Assembly (NCBI RefSeq): GCF_021369635.1
Contig: NZ_JAJNBZ010000028.1
Coordinates: forward strand, 15,226 to 71,324
DNA length: 56,099 nucleotides
Origin: Paenibacillus profundus
GTDB taxonomy: Bacteria; Bacillota; Bacilli; Paenibacillales; Paenibacillaceae
Direction of reading: 5' to 3'
The notes below the pieces were generated by a model. The model did not search any database, was not told the DNA's origin, and was given only the letters and a program-made list of their open reading frames with translations. Positions 27,035-36,640 of the stretch are shown here, piece by piece. The translations under genes were made by a program, and so were the position numbers. How positions within the stretch are numbered: position 1 is the first letter of the stretch; each line of letters begins with the position of its first letter.

Positions 27035-27281
27035 ATACACATGATACGTAGGAAAAGCCATCCAAGTTGCAAAAAAAATCACATTTTTCGACATTAAACG
27101 ACAACTTTTTATTTCGTTTTCTCAGAATTTTCACATTTTCCCCAATTCCTTTAGCATAAATTGGTTTTCTTATCTGTTTTTGTCGAATTCGTATGGTTCT
27201 TTCGACTTGTCCTTTTACGACGTACAAAGGAAACTACTTATAGTATGCCTACATTTCTCCAATTCATGAGTGCATGCCATG
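27035..27281. other. AT-rich gap between prsA terminator and spoVT promoter
   Basis: No gene supported. Holds two perfect 0A boxes (TTCGACA at 27087-27093, TGTCGAA at 27181-27187) and a near one (TTCGACT at about 27211). No consensus promoter was found next to them. Confidence 0.35.
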
Positions 27282-27323
27282 AAAAAAAGCGGCCCTCTGC
27301 CCGAAACGGGGAGAGGCCGCTTT
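27282..27323 (-). terminator. Intrinsic terminator of prsA
   Basis: Strong stem AAAGCGGCCTCT/AGAGGGCCGCTTT followed by a T run on the minus strand. Confidence 0.85.
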
Positions 27324-27362
27324 GCATTCTTACACAAAACATAGTCAGCAGTACGAGGATAA

Positions 27363-28460
27363 TTACTTCGTTCCTTCTGTTTTATCCTCTTTCTTGTTGT
27401 CTGTCGCTCCATTGTCTTTCGGTGTTTCTTTGTTCGCGTCTTCTTTCTTCTCTTCCTTTTTATCCTCTGGCTTCGCTTCCTCCACCTTAGGCAAGTCAAT
27501 CTTCGTAATCAGCTTGTCCAGCTCTTTTTCCATGAAGCTGTTCATGATTTCGGAAGCAGCACGTGTGCGCAACGCGGTCTTCTCGTCCTCGGTCAGCTTG
27601 TCATACGTCTTCACGGTGCGCGATTCAACACGCATGACATGGTAGCCGTAATCCGTTTCGACTGGATCGCTGATTTGGTTAATCGGCAGCGTCAGCGCCG
27701 CTTCCTTGAACTGCGGCACCCATTTGCTAACAGGCGTGTCTTTATACAAACCGCCATCTGGCACTGAGCCTGCATCATCGGAATATTCCTTCGCCAGCTT
27801 CGCGAAATCCTCGCCCTTCTTCAAGCGGGCAGAAATGTCTTTCGCCTGCTTAAGTGCGTCTTCTTTCTTGCGCTCTTTGCCATCCTTGTCTTTAAAGCCA
27901 ATCAAAACATGGCGAACGGACGCAACCGTCATTTCCTCTTTGTCTTTTTCGAACTGTGCTTTTATTTGGTCTTCCGTCACTTTGTCGTTATAGTCTACAA
28001 CAACGGTAAGGATGCGCGTCATATACTTCAGGACGTCGTCCTCCGTTAATTTCTTCTCGGTCAAAGCTTCCTTGAAGCCCTCCTGCTTCTTCATGGCCTC
28101 AAGCTGTTCCTTGGCTTTCTTCTCGCCCTCTGTCTTGGACTTGTCAGATGCCTTGCCTTGAAGATATTCATAAGCAACCTGCTGCTTCAAGAAGTATTCG
28201 CGGAATTGATCCATATTAATAAGCTGTGCATATTCTGGATACATCAACAGCATGTTCCCTAGCTCTATGTCGAACTCTTTTTGCGTAACTTCTCCGCCTT
28301 CATACGTAGCCACGACTTTGCTGTCGTCTTTCTTTGCTGCTCCTGTTCCTGCTTCTGCTCCGGAACTCTTGCCACAGCCCGCCAATACGGAAAGGGCGAG
28401 TACTGCAGACAATGCCAGCATCAACCACTTCTTAGAACGCGTCTTGTTATTTTGCAACAT
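27363..28460 (-). CDS. prsA: Foldase lipoprotein PrsA (parvulin PPIase)
   Basis: 365 residues. Lipoprotein signal peptide (KKWLMLALSAVLALSVLAGC, lipobox LAGC), then a SurA-N-type region. A parvulin domain follows at about 180-280 (VRHVLIGFKDK, GEDFAKLAKEYSDDAGSVPD, FKEAALTLPINQISDPVET). The tail is Lys/Glu/Asp-rich (EDKKEEKKEDANKE). Assists folding of secreted proteins outside the membrane. I start at MLQNNK, with GGGAG nine bases upstream; this lies just inside the mfd 3' end. prsA at this position differs from B. subtilis. Confidence 0.93.
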   Translation of the reverse strand: MLQNNKTRSKKWLMLALSAVLALSVLAGCGKSSGAEAGTGAAKKDDSKVVATYEGGEVTQKEFDIELGNMLLMYPEYAQLINMDQFREYFLKQQVAYEYLQGKASDKSKTEGEKKAKEQLEAMKKQEGFKEALTEKKLTEDDVLKYMTRILTVVVDYNDKVTEDQIKAQFEKDKEEMTVASVRHVLIGFKDKDGKERKKEDALKQAKDISARLKKGEDFAKLAKEYSDDAGSVPDGGLYKDTPVSKWVPQFKEAALTLPINQISDPVETDYGYHVMRVESRTVKTYDKLTEDEKTALRTRAASEIMNSFMEKELDKLITKIDLPKVEEAKPEDKKEEKKEDANKETPKDNGATDNKKEDKTEGTK

Positions 28461-31400
28461 TTTGCAATTCTCCCTTCGATTTGATCGCATCTTTCGCCTC
28501 TTGCATGAATTGCTCAAGCTGCATCAACAGTTGCATTGCATCCATTCCACGCGCGTTCACTTTCACGATGCCATGCGTATTCCGGTCTACTGCAATACGT
28601 CTATCAATGCTGGTGGCGATGGCAGCCAATTTCTTACGGTCTAACCACGGTTCAGCCGAAGGGTGGACCTTTAAGGTGACCGCCTCCCCGCGTTGCACAA
28701 TGGATTCTAATCCATATTGCTTCGCATACAGCTTCAGCCGGGCAACGGCAAGGAGCTGCAATACAGCAAGGGGCGGTTCCCCGAAGCGATCGATGAGTTC
28801 ATCTCGCAATTCTTCGACTTCGTCTAACGAGGCAAGACCGGCTACTTTTTTATAGATCTCAATCTTCTGAATACTATCATAAATATAATTCGGCGGCAAA
28901 TAGGCGTCGATGTTCAGATCGATAAGCGTCGAGAGCTCCTGCTGCTCCTCGATAGCGATGCCGTCCAGCTCCGCTTTGCGCTTGTTGATTTCATCAGACA
29001 GCATTTGTGAGTACAAGTCGAATCCAACCGAAGCGATGAATCCGTGCTGCTCTGCGCCGAGCAAATTCCCAGCTCCACGGATGGAGAGGTCCCGCATCGC
29101 GATTTTGAAGCCTGAACCGAGCTCCGTAAATTCTTTAATCGCTTGCAGCCGTTTCTCCGCCACCTCGTTTAATACTTTATCCCGCTGATACGTAAAGTAC
29201 GCGTACGCGATCCGATTTGAACGCCCGACGCGGCCGCGCAGCTGATACAGCTGGGACAAGCCCATCTTGTCCGCATCATGCACGATGAGCGTGTTCACGT
29301 TCGGAATGTCTACGCCTGTCTCGATAATGCTTGTGCTGACGAGCACATCGTACTCTCCGTCCAGGAAATCCAATATCGTCTTCTCCAGCTCTTGCTCCGA
29401 CATTTGACCGTGACTGACCGTCACTCGAGCTTCCGGCACGAGCATCTTGATATGGTCTGCCACCTGATGAATACCTTGAACACGATTGAATAGGAAGTAT
29501 ACTTGGCCATTCCGGGCCAATTCCCGTTCAATCGCTTCCCGTACGAGCGCATCGCTGTATTCAAGCACATAGGTCTGAACCGGGAACCGATTCTCCGGCG
29601 GAGTCTCGATAACCGACAAATCGCGAACGCCCAGCATGGACATATGAAGCGTGCGCGGAATCGGCGTTGCGGTCAGCGTTAGCACGTCCACGTTCATCTT
29701 GAGCCGCTTCAGCTTCTCCTTATGGGTAACGCCGAAGCGCTGTTCTTCATCCACGATCAGCATGCCCAAATCTTTGAAAATGACGTCCTGCGAGAGCAAA
29801 CGGTGGGTACCAATGACGATATCGACGACGCCTGTCTTCAAGCCTTTAATCGTCTCATTCTGTTCCCTGCGGGAACGAAACCGGCTCAACACTTGAATGT
29901 TGAATGGATATTCGGCAAAGCGTTCCCGGAACGTTTCATAATGCTGCTGCGCCAAAATGGTGGTCGGTACCAAAATAGCAACCTGCTTGCCCTCAATCGC
30001 TGATTTAAAGGCAGCTCGTACTGCCACCTCCGTCTTGCCGTAACCGACGTCACCACACAGCAAGCGATCCATCGGACGAGGCAGCTCCATGTCTTTCTTA
30101 ATCTCCTCGATGGTGCGGAGCTGATCCCGCGTTTCATCATATGGGAACATTTCTTCAAATTCACGCTGCTCCGGTGTATCCTTCTCAAAGGCATAGCCTG
30201 AAGAAGCTTGTCTTGCGGCATACAGCTTAATCAGATCATCCGCAATATCTTTGACCGACGAGCGAACTTTGTTCTTGACCTTCGTCCACTCCGTACCGCC
30301 CAGCTTATATACCTTCGGCTCCTTCTCTTCCGAGCTGACGTAGCGCTGAATGAGATGGAGTTGATCGACCGGAACGGACAATTTGTCTCCGCCGGCATAC
30401 AAGATATGCAAATAATCCTTATGAATGCCGTTGATCTCTAACGTACCGATGCCAATGTATTTACCGATTCCGTGGTTCTGATGAACGACGTAATCTCCTA
30501 CTTTGAGCTCCGTATAGCTGCGAATTCGTTCCGCATTGTCCATCTTCGCGCCCTGCTCCGCCCGCCGCGTCTTGCGCTGCTTCTGCGAGAACATTTCGCC
30601 TTCGGTAATGACGACAAGATGAACAGATGGCAGTTCGAAGCCGCTTTGCAAGTTCCCCTTCATTATGATCGGTTCGGGGATCTGATAATCCTGAAGCACG
30701 CGCCGGATGCGTTCCACCCGTTCGTCTCCGTTCGCTAACATGATGACGTTGGCACCGGTCTTTTTCCAGCGTTCCATCTCCGCCTTAAGCACATTCATCT
30801 GACCGTGAAAGTTCTGCATCGTGCGACACATGACGTTAACGATATTTTGCGGCTGCGTATGCGGCACCTGTCTTAAAAACAATGCCATGAACACGGTTTG
30901 GAACGGACGCTTGGCAAGCGTATCGTCTGCGCTCAGCCCAAGCTGAAGCGATGGCAGCGTCTTTCCGTTCTGCAGCAGGTGCGTACTCCACTCCATTTCG
31001 TCGCGATCCAATTGCTTCGCCGTCTCCATGACACGCGCAGGCTCATCCATAATAATAAGCGTATCCTTTGGCATATAATCATACAGCGTGTGCTGCTCCG
31101 GATGAAGTACAGACACGTACTTATACATTTCTTTAAAGTATACGGAACCGCGCAGGCGCTCGATTTCATAGCCGATTTCTTGCTGCAGCTTATCCTTTAC
31201 CTGACGATCGGTCATCTTCGATAATTGGTCTTCCAGACGTGACGATGCCGCTTCAGCCGCTTGGACGAAGCGAGTCTTATCCGCAATCAAGTCTTGGCTT
31301 GGCGTTATCGTCAACTGCTTCAGCTTCTCTATGGAACGCTGATCGTGCGGATCGAACGAACGAATCGAGTCGATTTCATCGTCGAACCATTCAATTCGGT

Positions 31401-31977
31401 ACGGAAATGGCGAAGTGAGCGGATAAATATCAACGATGCCGCCGCGTACGCTCATTTCCCCTTTCGTTTCTACCCGCTCGGTCCGCTCGTAGCCAAGAGA
31501 CACCATCTGCTCCAAGAAGCTCTCCAGCGGAAGCACATCTCCGAGTGCTAACGACACCGTCGCTTGGGCCATCACTTCGCGGGCAGGCAAAAACCGCCGC
31601 AATCCAGCATACGGCGTGACGACAATTCCGCGAAAGCCTTGGGCAGAGCGTGTCAGAACTTCGATTCGTTGCGCATTCACCTCGGGACTCGAGATAGCCG
31701 CTTCCGCAGTTACCAACTCGTTCGCCGGATAGAGCAGCACTTGGTCTGAAGAGAGACACTCCTGCAAATCCTCAGCTACCTTCTGTGCGGAAAACATATT
31801 ATGCGTTACCACGAGTACTGGCCGTTCCAACTGCTTATGGAGCGCAGCCATCATCACTTGACGTGCCGAACCCGACATGCCGGACACTAATTGTTCCTTC
31901 ATTCCCGCGCGAATGCCAGCAGCTATGGATTCAATATCGCGTTCTTCGGATAAAGCTTGCATGAGTGCATTTAACAA
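28447..31977 (-). CDS. mfd: Transcription-repair coupling factor Mfd
   Basis: 1176-residue translocase that removes stalled RNA polymerase and recruits UvrA. It has the UvrB-like N terminus, then the RNA-polymerase-interacting module (VGDYVVHQNHGIGKYIGI). The RecG-like motor has Walker A LLCGDVGYGKTEVAVRAAFK, DEEQRFGV in place of DEAD, and TATPIPRTLHMSM; QLYQLRGRVGRSNRIAYAYF and the C-terminal UvrA-binding lid domain follow. Full length compared with the family. Overlaps prsA by 14 bases. Confidence 0.97.
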   Translation of the reverse strand: MLNALMQALSEERDIESIAAGIRAGMKEQLVSGMSGSARQVMMAALHKQLERPVLVVTHNMFSAQKVAEDLQECLSSDQVLLYPANELVTAEAAISSPEVNAQRIEVLTRSAQGFRGIVVTPYAGLRRFLPAREVMAQATVSLALGDVLPLESFLEQMVSLGYERTERVETKGEMSVRGGIVDIYPLTSPFPYRIEWFDDEIDSIRSFDPHDQRSIEKLKQLTITPSQDLIADKTRFVQAAEAASSRLEDQLSKMTDRQVKDKLQQEIGYEIERLRGSVYFKEMYKYVSVLHPEQHTLYDYMPKDTLIIMDEPARVMETAKQLDRDEMEWSTHLLQNGKTLPSLQLGLSADDTLAKRPFQTVFMALFLRQVPHTQPQNIVNVMCRTMQNFHGQMNVLKAEMERWKKTGANVIMLANGDERVERIRRVLQDYQIPEPIIMKGNLQSGFELPSVHLVVITEGEMFSQKQRKTRRAEQGAKMDNAERIRSYTELKVGDYVVHQNHGIGKYIGIGTLEINGIHKDYLHILYAGGDKLSVPVDQLHLIQRYVSSEEKEPKVYKLGGTEWTKVKNKVRSSVKDIADDLIKLYAARQASSGYAFEKDTPEQREFEEMFPYDETRDQLRTIEEIKKDMELPRPMDRLLCGDVGYGKTEVAVRAAFKSAIEGKQVAILVPTTILAQQHYETFRERFAEYPFNIQVLSRFRSRREQNETIKGLKTGVVDIVIGTHRLLSQDVIFKDLGMLIVDEEQRFGVTHKEKLKRLKMNVDVLTLTATPIPRTLHMSMLGVRDLSVIETPPENRFPVQTYVLEYSDALVREAIERELARNGQVYFLFNRVQGIHQVADHIKMLVPEARVTVSHGQMSEQELEKTILDFLDGEYDVLVSTSIIETGVDIPNVNTLIVHDADKMGLSQLYQLRGRVGRSNRIAYAYFTYQRDKVLNEVAEKRLQAIKEFTELGSGFKIAMRDLSIRGAGNLLGAEQHGFIASVGFDLYSQMLSDEINKRKAELDGIAIEEQQELSTLIDLNIDAYLPPNYIYDSIQKIEIYKKVAGLASLDEVEELRDELIDRFGEPPLAVLQLLAVARLKLYAKQYGLESIVQRGEAVTLKVHPSAEPWLDRKKLAAIATSIDRRIAVDRNTHGIVKVNARGMDAMQLLMQLEQFMQEAKDAIKSKGELQNVAK

Positions 31978-32155
31978 AGGACAGGCACCTCTTTCTCACC
32001 CACAAAATTACGATATGACAAGATCTAGTTTCAGGTCCGAAAGTGAGAAGTCCTCTCGCCCTTCAACATATTAACGCGTGTACTTCCACGTATAAACAGA
32101 CTGTACCGTCCATACCTATAAGGAACAACGGGTTTTGCTAGATTTATTGCTCATT

Positions 32156-32186
32156 CAAAATAAGCCTCGGCAAACAAGCCAAGGCT
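32156..32186 (-). terminator. Intrinsic terminator of pth-fin
   Basis: Stem AGCCTTGGC/GCCGAGGCT, 7-base loop, then TTATTTTG on the minus strand, just past the fin stop. Confidence 0.7.
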
Positions 32187-32212
32187 GACGTATGTTCCGT
32201 ATAATCAAGCTT

Positions 32213-32443
32213 TCATTGCAAAGGCGATGGCAGCAGCGACAATTCGGGGTGCATTTGTATCGCTTCTGTGCAATAATCGCAAGTCATCCGCACCGTTACG
32301 TCTCCATTGGAATGAACCAATATATATTGTTGGCGCTCCTCCGACGTTAGTTGATGAAAGCCGAGTCGGGTTTCATCTATGCCGCTTTCTTCAAGGCGCC
32401 CAATTAACGTATGACAATGTTTGCAGACATAGTTCACAGACAT
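32213..32443 (-). CDS. fin: Anti-sigma-F factor Fin
   Basis: 76-residue zinc-type protein: YVCKHCHTLIGRLEE and VRMTCDYCTEAI provide two CxxC pairs; YILVHSNGDVTVRMTCD is the family core. In B. subtilis Fin (YabK) shuts off sigma-F to allow the switch to sigma-G in the forespore. A CATACTA element lies at 32476-32482, but its -35 is poor, so a sigma-F/G promoter is uncertain. GGAGG precedes the ATG. Position between pth and mfd is conserved. Confidence 0.93.
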   Translation of the reverse strand: MSVNYVCKHCHTLIGRLEESGIDETRLGFHQLTSEERQQYILVHSNGDVTVRMTCDYCTEAIQMHPELSLLPSPLQ

Positions 32444-32507
32444 CTATATGCCTCCAGTTCAGGGAATATACCGTTTAGTATGTCCCTAATGAAGGCAAAT
32501 TAGCCCA

Positions 32508-33068
32508 TTAGCCGTTAAATTTCGCCATCGTTTGCTCAAACGTATGCGTTAACGCAAATTCGACCGCATCGCACGTCTTTTCCACCGTCTGTTGGAGCAT
32601 GTCCTGATCTTTTTTAGCAAACCCTGACAACACGTAATCAACGATTTCGCGTCCTGGTTCCGGCCGGGAGATGCCCATCCGCATCCGATTAAAAGATTGT
32701 GTCCCGAGATGCTGAATAATGGATTTAATGCCATTATGCCCGCCGGCACTGCCTTGATACCGCAAGCGTACCTTACCAAGCTCGGTATCCAAATCATCAT
32801 ACAAGACGATGAAATCATCGATATTCGTTTTATAGTAATCCATATAAGCACGAACGGCTTCACCCGATAAGTTCATAAATGTCATCGGTTTGATAAGGGC
32901 AACCTTCTCTGTACCAACGTGGCCTTCGCCGATTAACGCCTTGCATTTGCTCTCCCTTATTTCGATGCCGAAGCGATTCGAGAGCGCATCTATGGCCATA
33001 AAGCCGATATTGTGGCGAGTCGAAGCATATTTCATTCCCGGATTCCCGAGACCTACAATCCATTTCAA
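32508..33068 (-). CDS. pth: Peptidyl-tRNA hydrolase (SpoVC)
   Basis: Recycles peptidyl-tRNA released by drop-off. The 186 residues begin LKWIVGLGNPGMKYASTRHN, holding the catalytic His and Asn. FMNLSGEAV, DDLDTELGKVRLR and GSAGGHNGIKSI follow. I place the start at TTG (33066-33068), five bases after AAAGGAGGAG. This gives the normal length and removes a spurious 24-residue extension. In B. subtilis ctc lies between prs and pth; it is absent here. Confidence 0.95.
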   Translation of the reverse strand: MKWIVGLGNPGMKYASTRHNIGFMAIDALSNRFGIEIRESKCKALIGEGHVGTEKVALIKPMTFMNLSGEAVRAYMDYYKTNIDDFIVLYDDLDTELGKVRLRYQGSAGGHNGIKSIIQHLGTQSFNRMRMGISRPEPGREIVDYVLSGFAKKDQDMLQQTVEKTCDAVEFALTHTFEQTMAKFNG

Positions 33069-33188
33069 GACTGCTCCTCCTTTCAAATGCCGATAAGGGT
33101 TACTTCTTCGGCCGTAGCCAAAGACGTAACCCTCGTTCATCTATACTGCTTCTGCTTGCATCTTCACAATACCATAAGAGCCTCGCTC

Positions 33189-34142
33189 TTATTCAATTTC
33201 AAACAATTTACTAATCGATAGCTCTTCGTGAACGCGAATAATCGCTTCACCCATTAACGGTGCAACCGACAGCACGTGCAGCTTGCTGGACGGGTTCTCA
33301 TGCTTAATCGGAATCGTATCCGTGACGATCACTTCTTTGAACGGAGATTGCTCCAAACGATCCATTGCAGGACCGGATAGGACCGGGTGCGTGCAGCAAG
33401 CATAGACGTCTTTCACTCCAGCTTTAACCAATGCATTCGCCCCAAGGACAATCGTGCCTGCCGTATCGATGATGTCATCGATAATGATCGCCGTCTTACC
33501 CTTGATGTCTCCGATAATGTTCATGACTTCACTGACGTTCGGTTCCGGACGGCGCTTGTCAATAATCGCAAGCGGCGCGTTCAAGAAATCAGCCAATTTG
33601 CGTGCGCGCACGACGCCGCCATGGTCAGGCGATACGACAACAACATTTTCCAACTGCTTGGACCGGAAATATTGCGCCAGGATCGGTACTCCTAGCAGAT
33701 GATCTACTGGAATATCGAAGAAACCCTGAATCTGTGTTGCATGCAGATCCATCGTAATGACACGATGCGCACCCGCCGTTTCGATCAGATTCGCGACTAA
33801 TTTCGCAGTAATCGGATCGCGGGAACGCGCTTTGCGGTCTTGCCGCGCGTAACCGTAATAAGGAATAACTACGTTAATGCTCTTGGCTGATGCACGCTTT
33901 AACGCATCCACCATGACAAGCAGCTCCATCAAGTTATCGTTGACCGGTTCGCAGGTCGATTGCACGACATACACGTCGCATCCGCGAACGCTCTCGGACA
34001 ATTTAACTTGGATCTCGCCATCACTGAAGCTTGTTGTTACAGCATCTCCCATTGGAATGCCGATGTACTCTGCAATCTGGTTTGCCAACTTGGGATTGGA
34101 GTTGCAAGTGAAAATTTTCAACTTGGAATCACAATAAGTCAT
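33189..34142 (-). CDS. prs: Ribose-phosphate pyrophosphokinase
   Basis: Makes PRPP from ribose-5-phosphate and ATP, feeding purine, pyrimidine, NAD and histidine synthesis. 317 residues with [48 protein letters not shown] and the PRPP loop [15 protein letters not shown]. Linked to glmU, and functionally to hpt, purR and nadC in the same window. Confidence 0.97.
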   Translation of the reverse strand: MTYCDSKLKIFTCNSNPKLANQIAEYIGIPMGDAVTTSFSDGEIQVKLSESVRGCDVYVVQSTCEPVNDNLMELLVMVDALKRASAKSINVVIPYYGYARQDRKARSRDPITAKLVANLIETAGAHRVITMDLHATQIQGFFDIPVDHLLGVPILAQYFRSKQLENVVVVSPDHGGVVRARKLADFLNAPLAIIDKRRPEPNVSEVMNIIGDIKGKTAIIIDDIIDTAGTIVLGANALVKAGVKDVYACCTHPVLSGPAMDRLEQSPFKEVIVTDTIPIKHENPSSKLHVLSVAPLMGEAIIRVHEELSISKLFEIE

Positions 34143-34291
34143 GATATTAAAAACCCTCCGTGCCGGTTCTTGGTCATCGTTGTTTAGTAGTGTCCGTTAA
34201 TGGTGTTGCTTAGCTTATCCGTTAAAGGTCTCAACTATAAAGGCTCTCTTCTACATGCTACCATAATTAAGCGATGGCGCAACTATATTGC

Positions 34292-35686
34292 TCACGATTC
34301 CCGTTCTTTCTTCGCTTTTGCGCGGGCGCGAATCTTATCCGCATAGCCTGGCTTATTCACTTGACGTTCACGGGCAATCGCCAATTCATTATCTGAAACA
34401 TGGTGTGTAATCGTTGAACCAGCAACGACATAGGCTCCATTGCCGACGTTGATCGGTGCGATGAGATTGACATTGCTGCCGATAAACGCATCGTCGCCAA
34501 TTTCCGTAACGGATTTATTATATCCGTCGTAATTGACCGTAATCGCCCCACATCCAATATTTACATTCTTGCCTACTTTCGCATCTCCAATATAGCTTAA
34601 ATGCGAAACTTTCGTATGATCATCCAGAGAGGCATTTTTAATCTCCACGAAATCGCCTACCTTGACGTGCTCGCCAAGGCGCGCACCTGGGCGCAAATAC
34701 GCAAACGGACCTACGCTGCTATCGCTGCCGACAACGGCCTCCTGCAACACCGATTGCTTGATTTGCACACGTTCGCCAACGAAGGAATCGGTAATTTCGG
34801 TATTCGGTCCAATCACACAATCCGCTCCGATGGTCGTACGTCCTTTCAGACTCGTTCCGGGCTCAAGCACCGTATCCGGTCCGATCTCGACGTCCGCTTC
34901 GATATACGTTTGTGCAGGGTCGATAATAGTAACACCATTTAACATATGGCGTTTGTTGATACGCTCCCGCATTAAGCGCTCTGCCTCCGACAGCGCCAAT
35001 CGGTCATTTACGCCGATCGACTCGCCGATATCATCCGTACAAAAGGCTTGTACGGTTTCGCCTTGCGCTTTCATAATGCCGACTACGTCAGTCAAATAAT
35101 ACTCTTGCTGGGCGTTATGATTGGTGACCTGCTCCAGCGCAGCAAACAGCTTCGCATTATCAAAGCAGTAAGTGCCTGTATTAATCTCCTTCACTGACTG
35201 CTCTTGCGGCGTGCAATCTTTCTGCTCAACGATTTTCAAGACCGAACCATCATTGTCGCGAATAACCCGACCATAGCCGGTCGGCTCTTCCAGTTCAGCC
35301 GTCAAAATCGTCGCTGACGCCTGCGCACGCACGTGGAGCTCCATCAACTGTGCCAACGTCTCCGATGTCACTAGCGGCGTATCTCCGCAAATGACGAGAG
35401 TTATGCCCTGTTCACCATCAAGAAGCGCCTTTGCTTGCTTTACTGCATGTCCAGTACCGAGTTGTTCCGCTTGTAAAGCAAATTCCGCGCGATGACCCAG
35501 GTAGCTTTGAACCGCTTCGGCTCCATGTCCCACGACAACGACAGTGCGCTCGCTTTGCACGCGCTCTACCGCATCGAGAACATGTCCCACCATCGGTTTT
35601 CCACACACCGGATGAAGCACTTTATACAACTTCGACTTCATGCGTTTGCCTTGTCCAGCAGCAAGCACAATGGCCATTCTTTTCAA
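34292..35686 (-). CDS. glmU: Bifunctional UDP-GlcNAc pyrophosphorylase / GlcN-1-P acetyltransferase
   Basis: Makes UDP-N-acetylglucosamine for the cell wall. The N-terminal nucleotidyltransferase has IVLAAGQGKRMKSKLYKVLH. The C-terminal half is a left-handed beta helix of hexapeptide repeats with YLRPGARLGEHVKVGDFVE, HLSYIGDAKVG and GCGAITVNYDG. I use a TTG start (464 residues) with GGAGGT about eight bases upstream. A longer in-frame version would run back into the spoVG terminator. Confidence 0.95.
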   Translation of the reverse strand: MKRMAIVLAAGQGKRMKSKLYKVLHPVCGKPMVGHVLDAVERVQSERTVVVVGHGAEAVQSYLGHRAEFALQAEQLGTGHAVKQAKALLDGEQGITLVICGDTPLVTSETLAQLMELHVRAQASATILTAELEEPTGYGRVIRDNDGSVLKIVEQKDCTPQEQSVKEINTGTYCFDNAKLFAALEQVTNHNAQQEYYLTDVVGIMKAQGETVQAFCTDDIGESIGVNDRLALSEAERLMRERINKRHMLNGVTIIDPAQTYIEADVEIGPDTVLEPGTSLKGRTTIGADCVIGPNTEITDSFVGERVQIKQSVLQEAVVGSDSSVGPFAYLRPGARLGEHVKVGDFVEIKNASLDDHTKVSHLSYIGDAKVGKNVNIGCGAITVNYDGYNKSVTEIGDDAFIGSNVNLIAPINVGNGAYVVAGSTITHHVSDNELAIARERQVNKPGYADKIRARAKAKKERES

Positions 35687-35743
35687 AGCGTCCGACCTCC
35701 TGCTCTCCCTGTACTCCATAGTAGAATATATCTCATTATGAAC

Positions 35744-35782
35744 AAAAAGAAAAGAGAGCCCCCTATGATTGGCTCTCTTTCT
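35744..35782 (-). terminator. Intrinsic terminator of ridA-spoVG
   Basis: Stem AAAGAGAGCC/GGCTCTCTTT with an 11-base loop, then TCTTTTTG on the minus strand. Confidence 0.8.
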
Positions 35783-35809
35783 TTGCAACCCCAATATTAA
35801 CCAAAAAGA

Positions 35810-36094
35810 TTATGCACCCTCTTCAATAACTTCCTCTTCCGTAGCTGCGCGCTCATATTCAGCCAATACCGCAGCTTGAATCTTCTCGCGTGTCGCCGAT
35901 GAAATCGGATGAGCAATGTCACGGAATTCGCCGTCTGGCGTCCGTTTGCTCGGCATCGCTACGAACATGCCGTTGTTACCATCGATAACACGGATGTCAT
36001 GGACAACAAACTCGTTGTCGATCGTAATCGAAGCGATTGCTTTCATTCTCCCCTCTGTGTTGACGCGGCGGAGTCTGACATCAGTAATTTGCAC
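35810..36094 (-). CDS. spoVG: Septation / RNA-binding regulator SpoVG
   Basis: 94-residue SpoVG family protein ([56 protein letters not shown]), complete and well conserved, with an acidic tail. Affects asymmetric division and binds nucleic acid in several species. AAAGGTGGTG lies before the ATG. A classical sigma-H promoter lies upstream at 36131-36159, as in B. subtilis, where AbrB represses it; abrB is in this window. Confidence 0.97.
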   Translation of the reverse strand: MQITDVRLRRVNTEGRMKAIASITIDNEFVVHDIRVIDGNNGMFVAMPSKRTPDGEFRDIAHPISSATREKIQAAVLAEYERAATEEEVIEEGA

Positions 36095-36130
36095 GTGTGT
36101 TCACCACCTTTTTCCAACAAGACTTGGTGT

Positions 36131-36159
36131 ATAATTCCACACGCGCAACTAAAATCCTT
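36131..36159 (-). promoter_or_regulatory. Sigma-H promoter of spoVG
   Basis: Minus-strand AAGGATTTT, then 12 bases, then GGAATTATAC. This fits the sigma-H pattern RNAGGAWWW-N11/12-RNNGAATWW and resembles my recollection of the B. subtilis spoVG promoter. A 0A box TTCGACA lies upstream at 36216-36222, and the flanking DNA is strongly A/T-rich. Confidence 0.75.
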
Positions 36160-36231
36160 CTTAAATTTGCCAAGAAACAAACTTTTTTTGAATTTTTTTA
36201 ACCTTCTTTAGCCATTTCGACAAGCTTCGAT

Positions 36232-36615
36232 TTATATCGCTGCAATGAGTTCAATTTCGACAAGGACATCTTTCGGAAGCCGCGCTACTTCAACAGTAGA
36301 GCGTGCCGGCTTATGTGAACCAAAGTACAATTCATAGATGGCGTTCACTTGTGCAAACTGATTCATATCTTTTAAAAATACAGTGGCTTTTATCACATTC
36401 CCCAAAGAGGAACCCGCTTCTTTCAAAACGGCTTGCAAGTTGCGGAATACTTGGTGCGTCTGTTCTTCAACTCCGCCCTCTGCCAACTGACCTTCAGGAG
36501 TCAGTGCAATTTGACCAGATGTAAATACGACATCGCCCCATTTGACTGCTTGGGAATACGGGCCTATAGCAGCCGGTGCCTCGCTTGTCGCAATCATTTC
36601 TAATGCATTTGACAT
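36232..36615 (-). CDS. ridA: RidA-type enamine/imine deaminase (YabJ)
   Basis: 127 residues of the YjgF/YER057c/UK114 family: [70 protein letters not shown], including the substrate-binding Arg in PARSTVEV. Deaminates reactive enamines from PLP enzymes. The ATG is fixed by AGAGGAGGT. Sits between purR and spoVG, as in B. subtilis. Confidence 0.95.
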   Translation of the reverse strand: MSNALEMIATSEAPAAIGPYSQAVKWGDVVFTSGQIALTPEGQLAEGGVEEQTHQVFRNLQAVLKEAGSSLGNVIKATVFLKDMNQFAQVNAIYELYFGSHKPARSTVEVARLPKDVLVEIELIAAI

Positions 36616-36640
36616 AGAAAGACCTCCTCTAAGAGATGGC

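Noticed and set aside
27015..27227. 70-residue minus-strand frame upstream of spoVT
   Set aside because: Low-complexity Lys/Arg-rich sequence in AT-rich DNA, no ribosome site; overlaps the probable spoVT promoter.
36232..36270. TTCGACA inside ridA at about 36256 as a Spo0A site
   Set aside because: Within coding sequence and at a frequency expected by chance for a 7-mer.
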